Positions 1 through 4,807 of a stretch of 10,746 bases of DNA are shown here, one piece after another. The stretch's first letter is position 1. Every line of letters begins with the position of its first letter. The DNA is from Coriobacteriales bacterium. GTDB lineage: Bacteria > Actinomycetota > Coriobacteriia > Coriobacteriales > UBA8131. Below the pieces are notes generated by a model that did no database searches, was not told where the DNA came from, and saw only the letters and a list, made by a program, of their open reading frames with translations. The position numbers and the translations under genes were made by a program. The stretch lies in contig JAISUQ010000106.1 in assembly GCA_031272005.1 (NCBI GenBank), positions 1 to 10,746 on the forward strand, written 5' to 3'.

Positions 1-89
1 GCAGCGGCTGCAAGTATCCGCAGGTTGGCGCGGCGCAACGGCGCGGCGGCGCGGCGGCGCAAGTTGGTGCGGCGCTGCCAGCGCGGCTC
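1..89. other. GC-rich low-complexity stretch downstream of the ligase gene
   Basis: No gene can be firmly called here. The stretch is nearly all G and C with runs of gcggcg, and it holds an imperfect repeat (about 22-46 resembles 58-85; both contain a GTTGG-type core followed by CGGCG). On the minus strand a frame beginning with TTG at 62 reads as an Arg-rich then Ala/Leu-rich start (LRRRAAAPLRRANLRILAAA), which could be the n-region of a secreted or membrane protein continuing beyond the window. It has no clear ribosome site, so this is only a possibility. Confidence 0.25.
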
Positions 90-1100
90 TCAGCGTTGTA
101 CGGCTTTGGTCAGCAGTTCGTCGAGCAGCTGGCCGAAGGGGATGTCGGCGGCCTGGCTGGCGGTGGGGAACAGGCTGGTGGCGGTCATGCCCGGAGAGAC
201 ATTGACTTCCAGCACTTTGACCTGTTGGGCAGCCGGGTCCCAGATTAAGTCCACGCGACTGAGGTCGCGGCAGCCAAAGGCCCGATGCACTTCCAGAGCG
301 GCGGCCTCAATCAGCTGGCGGATACGCTCGGCTTCGGTCGGATTGGCCGAGAGCGACTCCGGGCGTACCGGAGCGTAGTAGGTAACCAAATCCGGGTCGA
401 GCCGGACATCGGTGGAGAAGAAGCCGCCCCTGGGGCAGATCTCCACCGGCGGCAGCACGCGGCTGGCCGCTCCGCTGCCAACGACGCTGACGGCCAGCTC
501 CACGCCGCTGACCCATTCCTCAATCAGCACCTCGTCATCAAAGGACAGGGCATCCAGCAGAGCGGGCGCCAGCTCCTTGAATTCGTTGACCTTGCTGATG
601 CCCATGGCCGACCCACCAGAAGCCGGCAACACTGCCAGCGGGTAGCCGTAGTGGAAGCGCTCAGCCACCAGCTCCAGGGCCGAGGCCGCCCCCAGCTCCT
701 TGAAGGCGTAGGCCGAAAGGCAGACCGACTGCGGCCAATGTGCCGGGCCAGGCTGAGCGTCGGTACCGCAGCCCAGGCGATGCGAGGCCACGACAATCGG
801 CAGCATGCTCTTATCCCAGGTGGAGCGGCAGACGCCAGAAGGCGAGCCGACAAAGGGGATGGCCAGATACTCCAGCAGCGACTGGATGGTGCCGTCCTCT
901 CCGTGGCCGCCATGCAGGGCGATGAAAGCGACGTCGGGCTTCTCTGCCCGCAGGGTCTCGACCAGTGCGGGAGTGGTATCCAGGGGCAACACGGTATGGC
1001 CGGCAGCCTCTAACGTGCGCAGGACATGCTGACCGCTGGCCAGGGAGAAGTCGCGCTCGAAGGACGAGCCGCCCATCAGCACTGCTACCTTGTATGACAT
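90..1100 (-). CDS. ddl: D-alanine--D-alanine ligase family protein (ATP-grasp), divergent
   Basis: This 336-residue protein belongs to the family that joins two D-alanines using ATP in the cytoplasm to give the peptidoglycan terminus. Family landmarks are present: GGSSFERDFSL with Glu15, HGGHGEDGT with His63, DK at 96-97, EE at 194-195, RVDLIWD (Arg282, Asp284) and EVNVSPGMT (Glu298, Asn300). Three features are unusual. The ATP-contacting Lys of the family 'VKP' motif is Leu158 (AVLPASGGSAMG). The omega-loop Lys-Tyr is Arg233-Leu234. The segment between Lys97 and position 158 is about 14 residues longer than in E. coli DdlB. ATG 1100 is chosen because AGGAG lies 6 bases upstream and the protein then begins with the usual first beta strand; an in-frame TTG at 1163 adds 21 unconserved residues. 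It is last in a run behind the aminotransferase (135-base gap). The family is clear, but true D-Ala-D-Ala activity is uncertain given the substitutions. Confidence 0.88.
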   Translation of the reverse strand: MSYKVAVLMGGSSFERDFSLASGQHVLRTLEAAGHTVLPLDTTPALVETLRAEKPDVAFIALHGGHGEDGTIQSLLEYLAIPFVGSPSGVCRSTWDKSMLPIVVASHRLGCGTDAQPGPAHWPQSVCLSAYAFKELGAASALELVAERFHYGYPLAVLPASGGSAMGISKVNEFKELAPALLDALSFDDEVLIEEWVSGVELAVSVVGSGAASRVLPPVEICPRGGFFSTDVRLDPDLVTYYAPVRPESLSANPTEAERIRQLIEAAALEVHRAFGCRDLSRVDLIWDPAAQQVKVLEVNVSPGMTATSLFPTASQAADIPFGQLLDELLTKAVQR

Positions 1101-1106
1101 AACCAA

Positions 1107-1111
1107 CTCCT
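1107..1111 (-). promoter_or_regulatory. Ribosome binding site AGGAG fixing the ligase start
   Basis: AGGAG on the minus strand sits 6 bases before ATG 1100. It favours this start over the upstream in-frame TTG at 1163. Confidence 0.75.
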
Positions 1112-1119
1112 GTTCATGC

Positions 1120-1239
1120 TCAGCCTGTTGTTCGGATAATTGCGGGCGGTGTGCTCCAGGCAAGCGCCGCCCGTGGCATCTTCAGCTTCAACGTCACCCG
1201 CGTCTGTGTCGGCGCCGGCGTCTGCGCCTTTCGACTCAT
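1120..1239 (-). other. Possible 39-codon ORF overlapping the aminotransferase stop (ATGA)
   Basis: The ATG at 1239 overlaps the aminotransferase TGA in an ATGA arrangement typical of coupled genes. The frame runs 39 codons (starting MSRKAQTPAPTQTRV) and ends 19 bases before the ligase ATG. The peptide is basic and Pro/Thr-rich and matches nothing I recognise. The spacing is suggestive, but the length is within chance for GC-rich DNA and there is no obvious ribosome site, so I do not call it a gene. Confidence 0.15.
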
Positions 1240-2492
1240 AACACACCCGCTGCGATAAAGGCCCGCACCAGGGCCAGGCGGTCCTCGATGACCAGGCTCA
1301 GGCGGCGGATGGCCTCGCGCAGCAACTCCGGCTCCTCATAGCAGAAAGCGATGCGCATGGCGTTGCGGCCCAGGCCGCTGCCGGCCGGATAACAGCCGTC
1401 GCCGGGCACAAAGGTCACGCCGGCGTCCAAGGCTACCGAGAGCATCTGGGGGGTGTCCAGATATTCCGGCAGCGTCACCCAGACGAACAGACCACCTTCA
1501 GGATGCGTCCACGTAGCTTCCGGTGGGAAGAATTCCGCTAACGCTGCCAGCATGGCGTCGCGGCGCTCGCGGTACCTGGCGTTGGCGGCGGCCAGGGTGG
1601 CCCGCCAGTCGGTCTCGGCAAAGTAGTGCTCCACGATCACCTGACAGAGCGCCGAGCCACAGAGGTCGGTGCCCTGCTTGACCATATTGAACTTCTGGCG
1701 AATCGGCGCCGGCGCGATTATCCAGCCCAGGCGCAGGCCTGGGGCAAAGATCTTGGAGACCGTGCCCAGATATATGACATTCGGGTCCAGCGCTCTGAGG
1801 CAGGAGACTGGCTCGCCGTCGAAGCGCAGGCGACCATAGGGGTCGTCTTCTATTATCAATATCTCATACTCGTGTGCCAGCTCCAGCAGCCGCTGACGGC
1901 GCTCCAGGCTCATCGTCACCCCGCCGGGATTCTGGAAGTTGGGGATGGTGTAGATGAACTTGGCACCACGGGGCCCCAACTCGCGCAGTTTGGCCTCCAG
2001 CAGGTCGGTGCGCATTCCCTGCTCATCAAAAGCCACCGTATGCACCGTCGGCTGGTAGGCGGAGAAGGCCTGCAGGGCGCCAAGATAGGTAGGGCCTTCG
2101 GTGATGATGGCGTCCCCGGGGTTGATGAAGGTCTTACCCAGCAGATCCAGGGCCTGTTGAGCGCCGGTGGTGATCACGATCTCCTCCGGTGCCAGCGCGA
2201 TGTCGAAATCCTGCATCAGCTGAGCAATCGTCCGCTTGGTCTGCAGACGCCCGGTTGTATCCCCATACTGCAACCCGGCGATACCCTCTTTAAGCACAGC
2301 CTGGGAGACAACCTGGCTGACCTCGTCCAACGGCAGAACCCGGATGTCGGGCATGCCGCCGGACAGCGAGATGATGTCGGAGCGGGAGGCGGCGGCAAAC
2401 AGGTCGCGCACGGCGGAGGTCCGCATCACGCCGACGCGTTCGGCATAGAGATCCTGCCAGTCGTCGAATTGTATCAATCCTTTTGTGGCCAT
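1236..2492 (-). CDS. PLP-dependent aminotransferase, class I/II (LysN/2-aminoadipate or MocR-domain type)
   Basis: This 418-residue cytoplasmic fold-type I enzyme should move an amino group between an amino acid and a 2-oxo acid. Visible signatures are SLSGGMPD near residue 43, the TTGAQQALDL glycine/helix region around 108-117, EGPTY with Tyr136, PNFQNPGG with Asn188, EDDPYG with Asp217 and Tyr219, the Schiff-base lysine Lys247 in GTVSKIFAPGLRLGW with Arg254, and a C-terminal NAMRIAF Arg390 that should grip the substrate carboxylate. The layout matches the 2-aminoadipate/kynurenine aminotransferase subgroup and the catalytic half of MocR regulators, but there is no DNA-binding domain and the length is normal for a free enzyme. 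ATG 2492 has AGGGATGAG upstream. It lies 68 bases after the cyanophycin-synthetase-like gene and precedes the ligase, so it may supply that enzyme's amino-acid substrate; the real substrate cannot be read from sequence. Confidence 0.9.
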   Translation of the reverse strand: MATKGLIQFDDWQDLYAERVGVMRTSAVRDLFAAASRSDIISLSGGMPDIRVLPLDEVSQVVSQAVLKEGIAGLQYGDTTGRLQTKRTIAQLMQDFDIALAPEEIVITTGAQQALDLLGKTFINPGDAIITEGPTYLGALQAFSAYQPTVHTVAFDEQGMRTDLLEAKLRELGPRGAKFIYTIPNFQNPGGVTMSLERRQRLLELAHEYEILIIEDDPYGRLRFDGEPVSCLRALDPNVIYLGTVSKIFAPGLRLGWIIAPAPIRQKFNMVKQGTDLCGSALCQVIVEHYFAETDWRATLAAANARYRERRDAMLAALAEFFPPEATWTHPEGGLFVWVTLPEYLDTPQMLSVALDAGVTFVPGDGCYPAGSGLGRNAMRIAFCYEEPELLREAIRRLSLVIEDRLALVRAFIAAGVL

Positions 2493-2560
2493 GGCCGCTC
2501 ATCCCTGCGAATCGCCAATCCAGCCTCAGCAAGCTGGCGTATCGGATGATAGTAGCACAA

Positions 2561-3136
2561 TCAGCCGTTGAGCAGGAGATTTACCTCCTCAACGGCCTGC
2601 TGCAAGGCGGCGCAGGCCCATTCAGCAACAGTCGTGCCTGCTTCAGCCGAAATTCGCACGCGCATCAGGCCCTGCTCGCGATCCTCCCAGGTGGTGTTGC
2701 CGGCTACGGGGATGATAGATTGCCAGCTGTCTTCCTTTGGTTCGGCTGCCGTTTTGTTGCTGCCCGCTGCTGGAGGCGTTGCGCCCGCTGCTGGAGGCGT
2801 TGCGGTTGCAGCCCCCGGCGTTGCGCCCGCTGCTTCAGGGGTCGCGGCCGCTGCCCCCGGCGTTGCGCCCGCTGGCCGGCAGTCCTGGCGCTGCCAGCGC
2901 ACCAGCAGGTCGATGGCGATGTGCTCCACGAGATGCGGCAGAGTGCTGCCGGGCAGGCGTTCGGGCAGCAGGCCAATGCCGGCCGATTTACAGACGTGCT
3001 CGGCCAGGGTCGGGAAACGCGCCAGCACCGCTGCGGCCAGGGCCTCGGTCACCCGGGCTTCGGGGGGAGAGACAAAAACAGCGGCGCTCACCGAGTCACC
3101 GCTGCGTTGAAAACCTGAGATCCCCACCTCGGGCAT
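2561..3136 (-). CDS. Stand-alone cyanophycin synthetase N-terminal-domain-like protein with heptad-repeat linker
   Basis: This 191-residue protein has no signal peptide or membrane segment. Residues 30-78 match from memory the N-terminal domain of cyanophycin synthetase (CphA1): FPTLAEHVC then GSTLPHLVEHIAIDLL, against the CphA pattern LPSLVEHFC...GTYMGHIVEHVALEL. His68-x-x-Glu71-His72 forms an HxxEH motif, as found in inverse zinc peptidases. The C-terminal part (139-191, ending AVEEVNLLLNG) resembles the domain's last strand and helix. The ATP-grasp and Mur-ligase domains that make cyanophycin are absent. Residues 91-125 are five seven-residue repeats of the type ATPxAAx, replacing a short loop. 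ATG 3136 is chosen because it overlaps the stop of the upstream gene (TGATG) and begins the conserved part; a longer frame from 3247 would overlap that gene by 112 bases. There is no good ribosome site, consistent with translational coupling. The role is unknown; peptidase or ligand-binding activity is inference. Confidence 0.65.
   Translation of the reverse strand: MPEVGISGFQRSGDSVSAAVFVSPPEARVTEALAAAVLARFPTLAEHVCKSAGIGLLPERLPGSTLPHLVEHIAIDLLVRWQRQDCRPAGATPGAAAATPEAAGATPGAATATPPAAGATPPAAGSNKTAAEPKEDSWQSIIPVAGNTTWEDREQGLMRVRISAEAGTTVAEWACAALQQAVEEVNLLLNG
2564..2596 (-). terminator. Hairpin at the 3' end of the CphA-N-like gene, possible attenuator
   Basis: Perfect 9-base arms (GCCGTTGAG at 2588-2596 and CTCAACGGC at 2564-2572 on the minus strand) enclose a partly self-paired core (AGG/CCT). 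The hairpin uses the last codons before the stop at 2561-2563. No T-run follows, so it is not a classic intrinsic terminator. It may instead tune read-through into the aminotransferase gene or protect the upstream mRNA end. Confidence 0.35.
2762..2866 (-). repeat. Five tandem 21-base units encoding ATPxAAx heptads
   Basis: Five in-frame 21-base units code for ATPGAAA, ATPEAAG, ATPGAAT, ATPPAAG and ATPPAAG. The last two (2763-2783 and 2784-2804) are identical at DNA level and the others are degenerate. The unit length keeps the reading frame, so copy-number change would lengthen or shorten a flexible Pro/Ala linker without breaking the protein. Confidence 0.85.
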
Positions 3137-3777
3137 CAGTACCAATGGAAGGCCTGCCAGTGCGCCCAGGCCGACTGGGCAGTACCATAGCGATCGGAGA
3201 TGTAACCGGCCATGGCAGCATACTGGATGTCGTAATCGCCGATGCACTCCGCCCAGGTCTTACCGACGTAGATGGGGTACTTGTTCTCGCTCAGCTGGCC
3301 GATGCCCTTGTAGATGCCGTTCTCAGCGTAAGGGTTACCGCCGCTTTCGCGTGAGATGATATTGGCGATGGCAATGGCTTCGTAATCCGGAGACTCAGGG
3401 TTGGTGGCGGCTTCACCGGCGATGGCCGCAGCGGCGGCGCTATCCGGCTCGGGTTCATAGTCAACGACAACCACTGGCACGGCGACTTCGCGCTCGATAG
3501 GTGCGACGGTAATGACAACCTCAGGTTCGGAGTCCAATACAGACGCCGGCGATTCGGCAACGACCTCTGTGCTGTTCTCACTGGTATTGGTGCTGGTGCT
3601 GGCAGAGACCTGCGGAGCTGGGGCAACGGCCTGAATCCGGCCGACGCCCAGCACCTTGGCTTCGACGACAAAATCGCCGAAGGCCAGACTGGCCATCGAA
3701 AGCGTCAAGGCGACGGAAAGCAACACGGCCAACGCCGCCCGCCTCGTCACCCTCCCGAATATCTTGTCTGAACCCAC
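3136..3777 (-). CDS. Secreted Apf-like lysozyme-fold protein (aggregation-promoting-factor / transglycosylase family)
   Basis: This 213-residue protein has a basic N-terminus and a hydrophobic signal segment (about residues 14-34, ending ...SMASLAFG). Next comes a Ser/Thr/Pro/Val/Ala-rich linker (about 45-130) and then a C-terminal domain (about 138-213) with IISRESGGNP, GIYKGIGQLSE, YDIQYAAMAGYISDRYG and AWAHWQAFHWY. That order matches the C-terminal domain of lactobacillar Apf and related transglycosylase-like proteins; Glu144 in RESGGNP is the expected catalytic acid. It should act outside the cell on peptidoglycan. GTG 3777 is preferred because GGAG stands 6 bases upstream and the product starts directly with a signal peptide; another GTG at 3813 would add 12 residues. 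A promoter-like sequence lies at 3863-3892. The stop overlaps the next gene's start (TGATG). Fold and export are well supported; whether it cleaves glycan or mainly affects aggregation is not. Confidence 0.85.
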   Translation of the reverse strand: MGSDKIFGRVTRRAALAVLLSVALTLSMASLAFGDFVVEAKVLGVGRIQAVAPAPQVSASTSTNTSENSTEVVAESPASVLDSEPEVVITVAPIEREVAVPVVVVDYEPEPDSAAAAAIAGEAATNPESPDYEAIAIANIISRESGGNPYAENGIYKGIGQLSENKYPIYVGKTWAECIGDYDIQYAAMAGYISDRYGTAQSAWAHWQAFHWY

Positions 3778-3783
3778 TCCACA

Positions 3784-3787
3784 CTCC
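3784..3787 (-). promoter_or_regulatory. Ribosome binding site GGAG deciding the Apf-like gene start
   Basis: GGAG stands 6 bases before GTG 3777. The competing GTG 3813 has only a GAAGG at a longer spacing. Confidence 0.5.
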
Positions 3788-3862
3788 AGGTGTCGGTTAC
3801 ATAGCCCAGGCACACGGGCGAACCTTCAAGCCCCAGCTGACAGCAGCGTCGTTTGTGATATG

Positions 3863-3892
3863 TTTATACTGCCAAAAAACCTGTCAATTCAA
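3863..3892 (-). promoter_or_regulatory. Sigma-70-type promoter for the Apf-like gene and those after it
   Basis: On the minus strand TTGAAT (3887-3892) and TATAAA (3863-3868) are separated by 18 bases. A TTGACA overlaps the -35 region (3882-3887), but its spacing to TATAAA is only 13. The site sits about 85 bases before GTG 3777, downstream of a hairpin, which suits the start of a new transcription unit. Confidence 0.55.
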
Positions 3893-3931
3893 ATTGCCTA
3901 ATTAACAGGCGAAAGTATGCCTTTAATCAAA

Positions 3932-3953
3932 CGAGCCGTCGAAGAACGGCTCG
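3932..3953 (-). terminator. Hairpin terminator candidate after the 24-codon ORF
   Basis: A perfect 8-base stem (CGAGCCGT at 3932-3939 with ACGGCTCG at 3946-3953) encloses a 6-base loop. On the minus strand it is followed by TTTGATT, a weak T-tract. Lying between the short ORF and the next promoter, it would end transcription coming from the 4018-4092 region. Confidence 0.5.
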
Positions 3954-4017
3954 CAGCCATTTTACTACAAAGCAGGCCCAGTAGTCTAGTAGCTTTTCCT
4001 GCGAAAAATTCGGAACA

Positions 4018-4092
4018 CTACCCCACAGCCATATCGGCATCCATCTCAATGATCGATTCCTTCAGTTTGCTGAGGATTTCTTCCTTTGCCAT
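4018..4092 (-). pseudogene. 24-codon ORF resembling the start of a methyltransferase corrinoid protein
   Basis: ATG 4092 follows a very strong ribosome site (GGGAGGG) and reads 24 residues, opening MAKEEILSKLKESIIEMDAD, before a TAG at 4018-4020. This opening is what I know as the first helix of MtaC/MtbC/MttC-type corrinoid proteins (M-x-K/N-EE-h-hxKLx-(D/E)-hhhEMDxxxA), which are normally about 210 residues long and carry a B12-binding domain. None of the rest (second helix, DxHxxG cobalt-binding motif) can be found downstream in any frame. The simplest reading is the 5' remnant of a gene whose body was deleted. A real short peptide or leader is the alternative, since the ribosome site is intact. 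Confidence 0.45.
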
Positions 4093-4096
4093 ATTT

Positions 4097-4103
4097 CCCT
4101 CCC
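4097..4103 (-). promoter_or_regulatory. Strong ribosome binding site GGGAGGG of the 24-codon ORF
   Basis: GGGAGGG stands 4 bases before ATG 4092, with a further GGAAG just ahead of it. It is one of the best Shine-Dalgarno matches in the window, which is odd for an ORF of only 24 codons and argues that it once served, or still serves, active translation. Confidence 0.6.
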
Positions 4104-4140
4104 TTCCAATTTATAGACAGGCTGAACATAATTATTCAGT

Positions 4141-4156
4141 ATGTCATTGCTGACAT
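4141..4156. promoter_or_regulatory. Operator-like palindrome ATGTCA-N4-TGACAT
   Basis: A perfect 6-base inverted repeat with a 4-base spacer extends imperfectly (7 of 8 bases) to GTATGTCA/TGACATGC. It lies about 50 bases upstream of the corrinoid-like ORF, where a dimeric regulator could bind. No regulator gene is in the window and no clear promoter overlaps it. Confidence 0.35.
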
Positions 4157-4357
4157 GCTCGAAAAAGGCACAGTTACCGTATTTTTATTGTGACAGTAGC
4201 AACGACTTCGGCTTTTAGGATGACGCGGCGGCGGCAATACCGAGAATCCTCAGGTGACAGTTATCTGGCAGCGCAAATTGGAGCGAACCAGGTTCAAGTA
4301 TGAGCTCAACGCGCCGCAGCCAACCGTCTTGACGGCGGATGCCCTTCAGGATGCCAC

Positions 4358-4786
4358 TCAGACCCAGGTGTTGAAGACGTCGTTGTCTGCCGGCACAATC
4401 AGCCAGAACAGCAGATAGAGGGGCAGGATCACAAACGGCAGGACAATCAGCAGCACAATCGTGGTTATCCGGGCTGTTGCTACTTCGATACCAAGATAGC
4501 TTGCTATCCCGCCACAGACCCCGGCGATCTTGCGGTTCTTGTTGGAGCGCAGCAGCTTCTTGTTGTTGGAGAGGTTCAGGGCATTGCGCCGGGCGGCGAT
4601 GACCAGCAGGATGCCGGCGGCAATCACCACCAGCGGGCCGAGGATGCTCAAAGCCAGGCTGATTATCTTCCCCACCTGACCCATGGTGTCCTCGAAGAAG
4701 TGAGAGGCCAGCTGCCAGAGGCCTAGAATCACCAGCACCGCGCCGGCGATGATGGCGAAGTTGTTCTTGTCGAATTTGCTGTCCAT
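4358..4786 (-). CDS. PspC-domain membrane protein (C-terminal PspC)
   Basis: This 142-residue inner-membrane protein has hydrophobic segments at about 10-28 and 40-66. Its C-terminal PspC domain (about 77-132) has the signature IAGVCGGIASYLGI followed by a membrane helix ending LYLLFWLIVP. PspC proteins take part in envelope stress responses, and in Gram-positives often accompany LiaF-like proteins; no regulator is next to it here. ATG 4786 has GGGAG about 10 bases upstream. It lies 21 bases after the other PspC-domain gene and is almost certainly cotranscribed with it. The domain order is the reverse of its partner, which has PspC first. Its function beyond the domain is not visible. Confidence 0.82.
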   Translation of the reverse strand: MDSKFDKNNFAIIAGAVLVILGLWQLASHFFEDTMGQVGKIISLALSILGPLVVIAAGILLVIAARRNALNLSNNKKLLRSNKNRKIAGVCGGIASYLGIEVATARITTIVLLIVLPFVILPLYLLFWLIVPADNDVFNTWV

Positions 4787-4807
4787 GCGCCGGCTTCTCC
4801 CGCTGCT

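Larger units (their letters stand above)
3814..4357. other. AT-richer intergenic region of about 540 bases
   Basis: This gap is visibly richer in A and T than the flanking genes. It holds, in minus-strand order: a palindrome (4141-4156), a second inverted repeat CTGAA-N8-TTCAG (4122-4139), a 24-codon ORF with a strong ribosome site (4018-4092), a hairpin (3932-3953) and the promoter of the Apf-like gene (3863-3892). I see nothing recognisable in 4160-4357. The composition and the broken-looking ORF suggest a scar of gene loss or insertion. Confidence 0.6.

Noticed and set aside
1626..2549. 307-codon plus-strand ORF
   Set aside because: It is a shadow of the aminotransferase gene in GC-rich DNA; the translation has no domain and is rich in Gln, His and Gly, typical of antisense frames.
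3137..3247. N-terminal extension of the CphA-N-like protein to 3247
   Set aside because: It would overlap the conserved end of the Apf-like gene by more than 100 bases, and the added residues are unconserved and odd (Cys/His/Arg-rich).
3898..4092. Reading through the TAG of the corrinoid-like stub as pyrrolysine, which would add 39 codons
   Set aside because: The frame after TAG is open for 39 codons but the residues do not resemble a corrinoid protein, the frame crosses the hairpin, and an open stretch this short is expected by chance. No pyl genes are visible.
3917..4153. 78-codon plus-strand ORF in the AT-richer gap
   Set aside because: It has no ribosome site and no recognisable domain. 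It runs antisense to the stub that does have a strong ribosome site, and its composition looks like chance.
4322..4350. Terminator after the second PspC gene (CCGTC-AA-GACGG)
   Set aside because: The loop of two bases is too small for a stable hairpin as written and no T-run follows.
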